NCBI GenBank assembly: GCA_020724525.1
Contig: DYGU01000005.1
Coordinates: 1-64,000, forward strand
Source: Dehalococcoides mccartyi
GTDB taxonomy: Bacteria; Chloroflexota; Dehalococcoidia; GIF9; DYGU01
DNA: 64,000 nucleotides
Direction of reading: 5' to 3'
In this document: piece after piece, positions 6,988-16,000 of the stretch
Layout: the number at the start of each line of letters is the position of its first letter
How positions within the stretch are numbered: the stretch's first letter is position 1
Notes under the pieces: generated by a model
Database searches by the model: none
What the model saw: only the letters and a program-made list of their open reading frames with translations
What the model was told of the DNA's origin: nothing
Position numbers and translations under genes: made by a program

Positions 6988-8233
6988 ATACCGTTGACTT
7001 TCTTAACATTGCTACCGCTATTGTCCCCGACCGGGACTGTGTCGTCTTTGAAGGTAAAAGATTTTCCTATGCTCAAATAAATCAGCGGGTAAACCGGTTA
7101 GCCAACGCCCTGCTTAAATTAGGAACCAAAAAGGGAGACCGAGTTGCTATCCTTCAAGTCAACTGCCCTCAGTATCTCGAAACCTATTATGCTGTGGAAA
7201 AACGGGAGCTATTTTTGTCCCGTTAAACTTCAGAGCCAAGCCGGACGAACTTACTTATATGCTTAACCATGCTGAAGCTAATGCTTTATTTGTCGGTGAG
7301 TGCTATCTTGGTATAGTCAATTCTATGCGTCCCCAACTCAGCCTGACAAAGAATTATATTTCTATAGACAACAAAAGTGACGGTTTCCTTTACTACGAAG
7401 ACCTGATGAATTCAGCTTCAGCCGAAGAAGTCTTCACCGAGATAGACAATACAGACCATCCCGATTTCAAGAAATATGACCTTTCCAGTTTAAAAATAAT
7501 AACCTATGGAGCCGCCCCTATGCCCTTAGAAGTCATCAAGAAGGCTATTGAACTTATGCCTGATGTCCGCTTCATTAACGCCTTTGGGCAAACCGAAACG
7601 GCTTCTACCATTACTGCTCTCGGTCCTGAAGACCATATTATTACCGGCACTGAAGAGGAGAAAGAACGGAAACTGAAAAGACTATCTTGTTCCATAGGCA
7701 AACCATTACCGGACGTGGAAATGACCATCCTTGATGAAGAAGGTAATCAGCTACCACCAGGGGAGGCTGGTGAAATTGTCACCCGGGGATCTCGGGTAAT
7801 GAGTGGTTACTGGAAAGACCCTGAGAAGACTGCACAAGCTTTGACCAAAGATGGCTGGTTACGAACCTGAGACATGGGCTATCGGGACGAAGAAGGTTAC
7901 TTTTATCTTGCCGGACGAGGCGATGACCTCATTATCCGGGGTGGTGAAAATATCTCCCCTGAAGAAATAGAAAATGTCCTCTACGCCCACTCCAAGATTA
8001 AGGAAGCCACCGTAATTGGTATTCCCAACCCTGAATGGGGGCAGCAGCCCCGAGCCATAGTCGTCCTTAAGAAAGGGGAGACGGCTACTGCCGAAGAAAT
8101 AATGGCATTCTGCCATGAAAGATTAGCCGGTTTCAAACGTCCTCGCTCCGTCGTCTTTGTGGATGCCCTTCCCCGCAATCCCATGGGCAAAGTCCTCAAG
8201 AGAGTCCTCTGGGAACAATACGCTTCCCCATGA
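6984..8233 (+). pseudogene. Broken AMP-dependent acyl-CoA synthetase
   Basis: Remnant of an acyl-CoA ligase (ANL superfamily). Three lesions are visible. First, near 7200 the run of A residues is one base short: the frame goes from YYAVEK to KTGAIFVPLNFRAKPDELTYML only after a shift. Second, the region that should hold the ATP-binding P-loop and the next hundred or more residues is missing in frame between EIDNTD and HPDFKKYDL at about 7455. Third, a TGA at 7868-7870 replaces the glycine codon of WLRTGDMGY. The C-terminal part (GRGDDLIIRGGENISP, ending in the lysine motif NPMGKVLKR) is well kept. The GTG start overlaps the sirtuin stop. Decay looks recent. Confidence 0.9.
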
Positions 8234-8295
8234 AAAACTTGGTATAATCCCAGTATTGAGTCTACTTCACTCAGGATAAAAACGGAGGTCATATT

Positions 8296-8514
8296 ATGTT
8301 GACTAACTATACCGCAAAGTATACAAAAACAAACACGGGTTATATGGGGCAATTAGTGGAGTGGCCGGAGGTAATTACTGAGGGAAAAACTTTAGAAGAA
8401 TGTCGGGAATTGCTCAAAGATGCTTTACATGAAATGATAATAGCATACAGACAGCAAGGGAAGGAGATCCCAATTGGTGAAGCCCTTTTAGAACAAGTAG
8501 CGGTTGAGATTTAG
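8296..8514 (+). CDS. hicB: HicB-family antitoxin
   Basis: Protein of 72 residues of the short HicB type: a strand beginning YTAKYTKTNTGYMGQLVEWPEVITEG, then KTLEECRELLKDALHEMI and a C-terminal end matching the family. HicB proteins neutralise the RNase toxin HicA. A GGAGG ribosome site lies 6 bases before the ATG, and a TATAAT at 8243-8248 could be its -10 box; no good -35 is visible. The gene order here is antitoxin first. The partner toxin gene is destroyed, so this is an orphan antitoxin that may persist by chance or act as a regulator. Confidence 0.8.
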   Translation: MLTNYTAKYTKTNTGYMGQLVEWPEVITEGKTLEECRELLKDALHEMIIAYRQQGKEIPIGEALLEQVAVEI

Positions 8515-8515
8515 A

Positions 8516-8905
8516 GTGTCTGTAAAACGCCGTGACCTAATTAATTACTTGAAGGAAACCGGCTTTTATTTATTATGCGAGGCAAAAAGCATTCTGTCTA
8601 CACAAATAATATAAAGACAATACCAATTAAAAGAGAGTGTTTACTAATTGCCGCTGTCATTGCGAGGCTTGTCCCGAGCCAAAGTCGAGGGAACTGAAAG
8701 AGATTGACACGCCTTCTACACCCAGCCGAATCAAAGATTCGGCTGGGAACCCGGGGTCCCCACAAAATCATAGATTTTGTGGGGTGTTTTCGGCTCGCAA
8801 TGACGGGTTATGTTGCTAAACGCTCTCATTAAAAGGCACCGTACTCTCAGCAGGATAACAGCAAATGAATTATGTAAACAAGCCGGCTTGAAACCAAGAT
8901 CCTAA
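8516..8905 (+). pseudogene. hicA: hicA toxin gene, frameshifted and split by a MITE
   Basis: The N-terminal part (VSVKRRDLINYLKETGFYLL) begins at GTG 8516, two bases after hicB. One base is missing near 8580, where GAGGGCAAA is expected but GAGGCAAA is found, so the KKHSVYTNNIKTIPIK part lies in another frame. At 8633 a 195-base element interrupts it. The C terminus (RTLSRITANELCKQAGLKPRS) resumes at 8835 and ends with TAA at 8903-8905. Joining the two sides across the duplicated ATTAAAA restores an unbroken HicA frame, IPIKRHRTLSRITANEL. HicA is a small double-stranded-RNA-binding-fold mRNA interferase, and this copy must be inactive. Confidence 0.85.
8633..8827 (+). mobile_element. MITE-like element inside hicA with 7-bp target duplication
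   Basis: A 195-base non-coding insertion flanked by the direct repeat ATTAAAA (8626-8632 and 8828-8834). Its ends are inverted repeats: GAGAGTGTTTACTAATTGCC at the left and GAGAGCGTTTAGCAACATAA read inward from the right, each followed after a few bases by GTCATTGCGAG. Inside are two near-perfect hairpins, one around the centre of GCCGAATCAAAGATTCGGC and one of CCACAAAATC/GATTTTGTGG. No transposase is encoded, so it must have been moved by an enzyme elsewhere. Related copies are at 61937-62037 and, degenerate, at 23358-23483 and 4439-4570. Confidence 0.88.
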
Positions 8906-8940
8906 ACTATAAAAGACTGCCACAGACAATATGGTTTTCC

Positions 8941-9087
8941 ATGAAAAATTACGAAGATATCAAAACCAAAACTGAGCGCCGTGAGCAGAAGAAAGTCCGC
9001 CGTAAATTTCACCTCCATGGCAAAAGCCTGAGAGAAATCTACCGAAATATCATCCTCAAAAGGTTAAGAAGGGACAAAGACAGGTAG
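8941..9087 (+). CDS. Small very basic protein, function unknown
   Basis: A 48-residue open frame beginning MKNYEDIKTKTERREQKK and rich in Arg and Lys throughout, with a helix-like second half ending RLRRDKDR. The composition and codon flow look like a real small protein, perhaps RNA- or ribosome-associated. I do not recognise a family. The ribosome site is poor (GGTTTTCC). It lies 35 bases after the end of the broken hicA. A weak hairpin at 9190-9218 could end its transcript. Confidence 0.45.
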   Translation: MKNYEDIKTKTERREQKKVRRKFHLHGKSLREIYRNIILKRLRRDKDR

Positions 9088-9782
9088 CCCTCACAAGTGG
9101 CGCTTCCTATCACTAAAGCAACCTCAAGGCAAAAAACCAAGCCTAAAACGTTTTACGATGACTTCCAGAACTAAAAACCACACACTGTAAAAGAGACCTA
9201 GGCAATACCTGGCTCTTTCTCCACTCATCCCTAAGCAATTCAACAATTGCTATCTAACTGACCAAAACAGGCTGTTGTGTGATTAGGGTACGTAATAACT
9301 GGCTATCGCTATTTAGTTCTGCCCGTGGTAAGTGAGTCTATAGGCGTCTTCGCATGACGTAGAAAAGTAAATACCCTCATGACCCTTAAAAGGTCAGAGG
9401 CTGTTCATCTACAGCCGTTCTTCAGCACAAAATCAAGTGGCTATTCAAGGGCGCTTAGTTGTTCAATCAACTGCAGCATTTTTCAACAATTAGCTGAATG
9501 GTTTAAGAAAAGGCTACTAGAAATTTCAAGTATAATAAGAGCGCCACAAAAGAAAACATGTCAGGGGAAAATAAGATGACTTGATGACAATAGGAACTAT
9601 TTACGGTGTTTATGCCAGCATTACAAGAATTCCAAACGGAATTGGTACATCTAAGAAACTTTCTCCGTACAACTGTAACCGCTAACCTTCTTACAATGGA
9701 GGAGCTTTAGCGGTTGCTCTCCAAAGGGGCTTTTTCTTTCATATATGCTAAAATAACTTGTGAAGTTCTATAGGAGATTAGT
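9088..9782. other. Long intergenic region with hairpins, no convincing gene
   Basis: Nearly 700 bases without a believable coding frame. Visible structure: a bulged hairpin with AAAGAG/CTCTTT arms at 9190-9218, a perfect AGCAATT-CAAC-AATTGCT hairpin at 9234-9251, and a 9-base perfect inverted repeat AACCGCTAA/TTAGCGGTT with a 21-base loop at 9677-9715, just upstream of the membrane-protein gene. The last is followed by GCTCTCCAAAGGGGCTTTTTC, so this end may be a transcribed leader or a terminator. A short frame at 9379-9579 has no protein-like pattern and is not accepted as a gene. Confidence 0.5.
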
Positions 9783-10898
9783 GTGACTTTCTCCATTGAT
9801 GAACGGGGGCTTATCGAGAAACTTGAAATAAGCTATTTGCCTCTCTATGTGGCGCTATTTCGGAAAGTTCCTTGGGCTAAATATCCTGCGGTAATCCAGA
9901 TGGGAGTATATCTTTTGGTTCTAGTGGCAATGCTGGCAATGCATCAAGGTATAGTCTGGTTTGGAAAAGTGACTGAATATATGCCGGTCTTAGAGTGGTG
10001 GATATACTTTTTCGTAGGTGCAGTTATTTTCATCTTTGGCATTTGGGCATTAGGTTATGTTTACTATAAAACTAAAGAGTTCTTGCCTACTTTATTAGCT
10101 ATTTTAACCTCAACCGAGCAGTTATCAAAGTTAGAATCAGCACTAAGATTCATGTACGTTTCGAAGTATCAACTTGTAACAGTCGTTGTTTTCACTGGTA
10201 TCGTGGGTATTCTCGCAAATATTCAGCCCTTGGAACTGAGTATGGCAATGCGGCTTGAACTTACACTTTGTGTATCATTGGCAGCTATTGTTTGCGGGTG
10301 GGGGCTATGGTTAGCCTTCTCTTCAACGTGTTTCATACGTGAAATTGGTAGGCTTGGAGAACTGAAAGTTAACCCGCTTTTCCCGGCTAAGACCCCAGGC
10401 CTTGCCGACTTGGCTAATCTAATGGCAGTCTATTCTACACTGTTCGCTTTAGAGGTGAGCTTATGGGTCGTGCCATTCATAATTATTTCCAAGTTCGGCA
10501 CGGTCGCGGAGTTAATTGGGAATTCCCCTCAGTTCTGGTTTGCCACCATCTTTATTTATTTTTTCGCAGGCTCTATTGTCCCACTATACTTCTGGTATCC
10601 CCAGCTGACTTTGAGGCGGATAGTGATTAATTGGAAAGCAAAACTATTGCACGAAATAGGGTCACGAATAGAACAGCAATGGGTTCAGAGGGAGACAGGC
10701 ACTTCTGAAGTGTTAAGACAGATAAGCGAGTACGGAAGGATATTCCGGCTAATAGATCAAAGCCCGAATCTGCTCCTTAATTTGAATCCACTAGTGAGAA
10801 CTATTTCATCAATAATTTTAGCTATGTTTACTGCCTATCTTGCGAACCCAGAACTTGCGCTTATGTTACTAAATAGTGTAAGGCAACTCATCCCTTAA
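9783..10898 (+). CDS. Multi-pass membrane protein of unknown function
   Basis: A 371-residue protein starting GTG, with AGGAGA nine bases upstream. It has about seven or eight hydrophobic segments: roughly 35-55, 70-95, 130-150, 160-180, 215-240, 255-275 and a final one near 345-365. A polar stretch at about 285-340 (NWKAKLLHEIGSRIEQQWVQRE) probably lies in the cytoplasm. No catalytic motif, transporter signature or known family is recognisable. It stands alone between a long intergenic region and a geranylgeranyl-reductase-like gene on the same strand, 123 bases apart, so joint transcription is possible but not shown. Confidence 0.8.
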   Translation: MTFSIDERGLIEKLEISYLPLYVALFRKVPWAKYPAVIQMGVYLLVLVAMLAMHQGIVWFGKVTEYMPVLEWWIYFFVGAVIFIFGIWALGYVYYKTKEFLPTLLAILTSTEQLSKLESALRFMYVSKYQLVTVVVFTGIVGILANIQPLELSMAMRLELTLCVSLAAIVCGWGLWLAFSSTCFIREIGRLGELKVNPLFPAKTPGLADLANLMAVYSTLFALEVSLWVVPFIIISKFGTVAELIGNSPQFWFATIFIYFFAGSIVPLYFWYPQLTLRRIVINWKAKLLHEIGSRIEQQWVQRETGTSEVLRQISEYGRIFRLIDQSPNLLLNLNPLVRTISSIILAMFTAYLANPELALMLLNSVRQLIP

Positions 10899-11021
10899 AA
10901 GACTTCTAAGACTGTTCGGCAATATTGTTTAAATTAGCAAAATTTGAACAAGCTATGAGAAGTAGTGGATTCAAATTACTTACCTCCAAAAGTTGGATTA
11001 TGATATAGGAATAATGTCAAC

Positions 11022-12176
11022 ATGGACAAATTTTCAAAGAAAGTGTGGGATGTCATAATTGTTGGTGCTGGACCTGCAGGTAGCACGGTCGCTTATGAAT
11101 TAGCCAAGAAAGGTATAACTGTTTTGATTCTGGAAAGAAAAAAGCTGCCACGGTACAAGGCATGTGGAGGAGGTATAAACGTGAGAGCTATGTCTCTTCT
11201 TGACTCCGACCCACAGGCTTTGATTGAGGACGTTGTATTTGGACTAAGATTGTCTTACAAGTTTGGTGAGAGCATAACAAGGTTATATGACAAGCCATTG
11301 ACATATACGGTCATGCGTGATAAGTTCGACTATCTCTTAACTCAAAAGGCTAAAGAAGCTGGAGCTCAGATTGTAGATATGGAGGAAGTTAAGCACGCAA
11401 CGGAAGAAGCTAGCCGAGTTATAGTACGCACGCAAAAACGGGATCTTGTTGCGAGGGTCATAGTCGGTGCAGATGGAGCAAAAAGTATCGTGGCACACAC
11501 TTTAGGCCTAATGAGGAGAAGTGGATTAGACATAGGAATAGAAACCGAGGTTTACGTTGAAAATGACAAACTTTCCCAGTGGCGTGGTGTCGCAGGAGTG
11601 GATTATGCAAATATTCCCGCCGGATATGGGTGGATTTTCCCAAAGCGAGATCACCTTTCAATAGGAGTAGGAGGCCCCATCCAATTTGCTAAGAAGCTGA
11701 AGCCTTACTTGACTTTGCTAATACAAAGTCAAGATTTAGGAAACTTTAGAATTCTAAGTTTGAAATCTTCACCGATGCCTCTCAGAAACAAAGGAGTGCC
11801 TATCACACAAGGCAAAGGACTATTGGTAGGAGATGCTGCTGGTCTAATAGATGCTCTTACCGGGGAGGGTATTTATTATGGAATTAGAAGTGCTCAATTA
11901 GCTGCCCCAGTTATTGCCACATTTTTGGAGGGGAATATGTCTGACCTTAAAGATTATGAAAGGTCTGTGGATACCGAACTAATGCCTGAATTAAGAGTAG
12001 CGCGAACTTTAGCAATGTTGACCAGTTTAGCTCCTAAAACTTTTTTCCGTCTCATAGCAGAAAACGACCGAGTTTGGAAAGCTTTCTGCCGGATATTAAG
12101 AGGCGAAAAAACGTACGTTAGTCTAAAAGCAGAACTTGGACCTTTCCAGTTCCTCTTTGACTTACTGAGTAAATAA
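11022..12176 (+). CDS. Geranylgeranyl-reductase-family FAD-dependent oxidoreductase
   Basis: Flavoprotein of 384 residues with an N-terminal dinucleotide site GAGPAG (15-20), an acidic ribose-binding residue in LILERKKLPRYKACGGG (the PRYKxCGGG block is typical of this family), a second FAD motif GLLVGDAAGLIDALTGEGI and a helical C terminus. Members reduce double bonds of isoprenoid chains, such as in geranylgeranyl lipids, chlorophyll side chains or menaquinone. In a bacterium without visible photosynthesis genes, saturation of a quinone or polyprenol side chain is a fair guess. It is a single gene facing a HepT/MntA pair. Confidence 0.85.
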   Translation: MDKFSKKVWDVIIVGAGPAGSTVAYELAKKGITVLILERKKLPRYKACGGGINVRAMSLLDSDPQALIEDVVFGLRLSYKFGESITRLYDKPLTYTVMRDKFDYLLTQKAKEAGAQIVDMEEVKHATEEASRVIVRTQKRDLVARVIVGADGAKSIVAHTLGLMRRSGLDIGIETEVYVENDKLSQWRGVAGVDYANIPAGYGWIFPKRDHLSIGVGGPIQFAKKLKPYLTLLIQSQDLGNFRILSLKSSPMPLRNKGVPITQGKGLLVGDAAGLIDALTGEGIYYGIRSAQLAAPVIATFLEGNMSDLKDYERSVDTELMPELRVARTLAMLTSLAPKTFFRLIAENDRVWKAFCRILRGEKTYVSLKAELGPFQFLFDLLSK

Positions 12177-12191
12177 TTACACTATACTTGC

Positions 12192-12563
12192 TTATTCTTG
12201 CTGTACCCTGTCAATCTTCTCTTGGGTCGGTCGCACGCCTTTAAGAAAGAACTTGGAAAGCTCTTCGTGGTCAGCTCCGTTTATCCAGTGCCAAATAAAT
12301 TCAATATCAACCATAAAATATCCATGTATAAGTTTATCTCTCATACCAGCTATTTTCTTCCATGGGACATTGGTGCATCTCTCTTTTATTTCTTGAGGAA
12401 TGTTCTTCACCGCTTCACCAATAATTTCAAGCCTCCGGATAACCATATCTTGCAAAGCCACAAATTTAAAAAAATCATCCTTCGTCTTTTCTTTTGTATA
12501 TTCTTCTATAAGATTGATACTCTCAAGTATATGCTCAAGGAATATCCTGTGTTTCTTCTTCAT
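12192..12563 (-). CDS. hepT: HepT-like HEPN RNase toxin (DUF86)
   Basis: HEPN-domain protein of 123 residues, all helical. The RNase motif RX4HXY is complete: Arg75, His80 and Tyr82 in RDKLIHGYF. In characterised pairs HepT is an RNA-cleaving toxin that is silenced when its MntA partner adds AMP groups to the tyrosine of this motif. The upstream mntA gene overlaps it by 29 bases, as usual. The full set of active residues suggests a working toxin. Such pairs serve in plasmid or island maintenance or defence. Confidence 0.88.
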   Translation of the reverse strand: MKKKHRIFLEHILESINLIEEYTKEKTKDDFFKFVALQDMVIRRLEIIGEAVKNIPQEIKERCTNVPWKKIAGMRDKLIHGYFMVDIEFIWHWINGADHEELSKFFLKGVRPTQEKIDRVQQE

Positions 12564-12846
12564 AAAATACTTCCTGTTCCGTCAGGATGTAATCTTTGAG
12601 CAAAGGATGTATAGAGCGATAGGTCAGGACTTCTACCTTTCGGTTTAGAATTTCTCCGAGTTCTAACTCAAGCCCTATCAGGTCAAGTAGCGTTTTATTC
12701 TCTCTATTTCTGAATTCCACTAAGATATCAATATCGCTATCTTCTCTATTTTCGCCTCTAACAAAAGAGCCAAATAGTGCTGCTTTCTGCACCTCATATT
12801 TTTTAAGTAGTGGCAGGATTTTCTTCTTAATCTCCTCTATATCCAT
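12535..12846 (-). CDS. mntA: MntA-like nucleotidyltransferase antitoxin
   Basis: Minimal nucleotidyltransferase of 103 residues with an intact GSX10DXD active site: Gly26-Ser27, then Asp38 and Asp40 ([19 protein letters not shown]). It probably adds AMP to the HepT toxin encoded immediately downstream and so neutralises it. It starts ATG at 12846; the 251 bases between it and the next gene hold no clear promoter or gene. A second pair of the same general type, but with the order reversed and the transferase broken, is at 60363-61027. Confidence 0.88.
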   Translation of the reverse strand: MDIEEIKKKILPLLKKYEVQKAALFGSFVRGENREDSDIDILVEFRNRENKTLLDLIGLELELGEILNRKVEVLTYRSIHPLLKDYILTEQEVFYEEETQDIP

Positions 12847-13097
12847 CTTTTGTTTCCTTCATTCATCAAATCCTTTGAGTTATGAATATCCAGAAGTCTT
12901 TTTCTTATAACCTCAAATGGACTTTGAATTTTCCCGGCATCTGGGTAGATGCCATGACTACCTTTCATAGCCTTATTCTCAGGAGCCGGGCTATCATTCC
13001 TGCCATCATTATATCATAGACCTAAAAGGTTGAACTTTCCGCTATTTCATTCAATATAAGCAATAATAGGCTGGGGGCTTGATTTGAGTCTGCTTCT

Positions 13098-16000
13098 TCA
13101 GCCAATGTGCTGCTGAGAACGTTGCCTATGCTCGCAGGACTGGTGATAAAAGGCTTCGAGGCGAATATCCAGACCTGGGTCTTTAGTGCCATCAACAACG
13201 AGGTTAAACACCGGCAGACTATGCTGGTCGCGGAACTGATGGAGGAGAGCACTGGTAACTGTACCCGGCATGCAACCAAAAGGCATAATGTTGACTATCC
13301 CATTGAAGCCATGTTCGGCATATTCTACTGCTCGTCCCATACTTAGAATGGCTTCCCCTTCTATCTCCCGACTTAAATAAGCACAGCCCCGCTTGATAAT
13401 TTCAGAGGTAGGTAATTCCCGAGCAAAATGCTCTATAGCCCCATCAAACTTCTTTCGTAATTTTTCGGCTTCCCTCTCCTGAATCAACTCAATTAGCTTC
13501 TGCTTGGCGTAATCCTTCCAGGTTCCTTCAATCCCAAGCCAGAAGCGTCGCTTCCGCTGGTAATCAATATAGTCTAACCACTCTTCGAAGGAGGGGAGCG
13601 AACATTGAGCACCAAGGGCTTCCAACTTTCGGACGATAAAATCGTTGACAAACGGATTACTCCGGACAAAGATTTCTCCAATGATGCCGATTTTGGGCTT
13701 TATAACACTTTTATCAATTTTTACAGCTTCAAAAGCATATCTAACCCGCTGGCTGAATTCTCCGAAGCCGTCCTCACCTTGCTCTATTAGTCTTAATAGC
13801 AACTCTAACCACTCCTGGTAAACGGTGTCAGTTTCTCCTTTGTTAACTTCGTAGGGGCGTCTTTCCAGAACCATTTTGAGCATTAAGTCCAAGATAGTAA
13901 TCCCACGCCAGCTCAGTAATCGGAACTTCCGACCTAAAGTAGCCATGTGCTGATGAAAATTCTTGGTCTGGTCAAAGACAAGGATGGGCACTCTATCCAG
14001 CCCCAATTCGTCAAGGACAAGCCGATGGAGCTTGTTGTATTGTCCAAACCGGCACGGTCCGCTGGCACCGGGCATAAAGAAGGCAGCCCTTTCCGGATCA
14101 AAATCCGGGGAAAGGGTCTTCTTAACAATGTCGCCGGTAGTAATAATACTGGGATAACATTCTTTGCCACTGGTATATTTTCTGCCCAGTTCCAAAGTTA
14201 GTGCATCAGACAAGGGAAGGGCTTCAGCAGCCGTACCACAATGCCTCATAGCTGCGGCTACCACGTAGCCATGGTCTAACATGTACGGGATATAAATAGT
14301 TCTGCCATTAATATAAGTAGAGACAAAACTACAAACGGGAATCGGCTTCCTTACCCCGCGAGTCCTGGCATTACGAATAGTGTCAAGGAAGGCTTCGCAC
14401 CGAGTAAGAATCCCGGTATCAGCAGAATGCTCGTCAATTTCTATAACGAGGAAAGGTTTACCTTCGGTTGCTTTGCTGAAAAACTTCAATAAATAAGAAT
14501 CAGGTCCACAACCAAAGTTAGTTAAATACAGTCCAAACAATCGTGGGTCATTAGCAATCATCTCGGCAGCGGCTAATATCTCCTGCCCCCATTTCCAGTA
14601 CATGTTCGGGTGGACTTGACTGACCTCCTTAGCAAAGACATTCAGGGGCAGGAATTCCAGGGGGATGGCTAACACTCCGAGTTCCCTTAGCTTTTCAGGC
14701 AGGTTCAAGGTCATCCCGGGGTCACAGCTATTGTAGGACCTGCCGATAATGACGATAGCCTTTTCGTCAGGCTTTAATTGGACTAAAACCTCCCGACCAC
14801 GCTTCTGCTGCCAATCATTGAAAGAATCTAAGGCTTCAAAGCCGGCTTGAATAGCCCTCTCCACTAAGGCATTATCCGACATGCCCATTTCCTGTGCTAA
14901 TTTGTGTAAAACCTTTTTCATCCACTCCCGCCCCCGGTCAGCATGAAAGACGGGGCTGAGCACCTTCAGACCTCCGTCAGAATTAAGTGACTCCTTAATG
15001 CGTCCAGAGCTGCAAATTACGAAGGGAAAACTTTGAGTCAGAGGGCAATTCCAGGACTTGGCAAAGTCATCGCTTAGCCTCTCCATAGTGCACTGTACCG
15101 GCAGAAATAGAAAATCAACGCCCTTTTCCAGCAAATTCAGCACATGCCCGTGGGCAGCTTTTATAGGGAAACAGGGCTCTTCAACCACATTTTCAACACC
15201 TTTCCGAATAATACTGCGGCTGGTTGGGGCAGAAACAATTACCCGAAATCCCAATTCGGTAAAAAAGGCTTTCCACAAGGGGAAAAGTTCGTGGAAGAAA
15301 AGAGACCGGGTGATTCCTACTGTCTTACCATTGGGCGAATCGGGAATGTCTTTAGGATAAGTGTTCATTAGAGCCTGGTAGCGCTCATCAAAAAGTCGAG
15401 GGATTTTTAGTGCTTCTCGCCGCTGTTTTTTCTTGACGCTATCATACTTGCCACACCGAGAACCATAAAATAGTGGTGGCTCTGTATCAAAAATGACCTT
15501 GTTAATCTCACACCGATTGGGACAATCCTGACATTCAAAAGAGGAAAGTTCGTATTTCCTATCCCTCAGGTCAAAACCCTGGAATCGTGTCTCGCCACCG
15601 TTCCTATCCACTTCCTCCATAGCTAACATAGCCACACCAATAGCTCCCAGAACATCGTGGTGGGGTGGCACCATGACTTTCTTGCCCAAAACATTCTCAA
15701 AAGCAGCTTTAACTCCTCGGTTGTAGGCAACACCACCCTGGAAAAGTATCTCGTCGCCAATGCGATGGTCTTCCACCACCTTGGTTAAGTAATTCTTGAC
15801 AACAGAATAAGCCAGACCACCAAGCAAGTCTTCTTTGACAGCTCCTTTTTGTTTATGGAAGTTCAACTGGGATTCCATAAAAACGGTGCACCGCTCCCCC
15901 AGGTCTAAAGGCTGCATTGAAGCTAATGCCATAACCCCAAATTCCCCATCAATATTAATAGCTAATTTTTCCGCCTGTTCCTCAAGAAAGGAACCGGTCC

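Noticed and set aside
9379..9579. A 66-residue frame as a protein gene
   Set aside because: No recognisable pattern, odd composition and no ribosome site; it lies in a hairpin-rich non-coding stretch.
12837..12968. A 43-residue minus-strand frame just upstream of mntA
   Set aside because: It begins MKGSHGIYPDAGKIQSPFEV but has no ribosome site and no known relatives; a remnant or chance frame.
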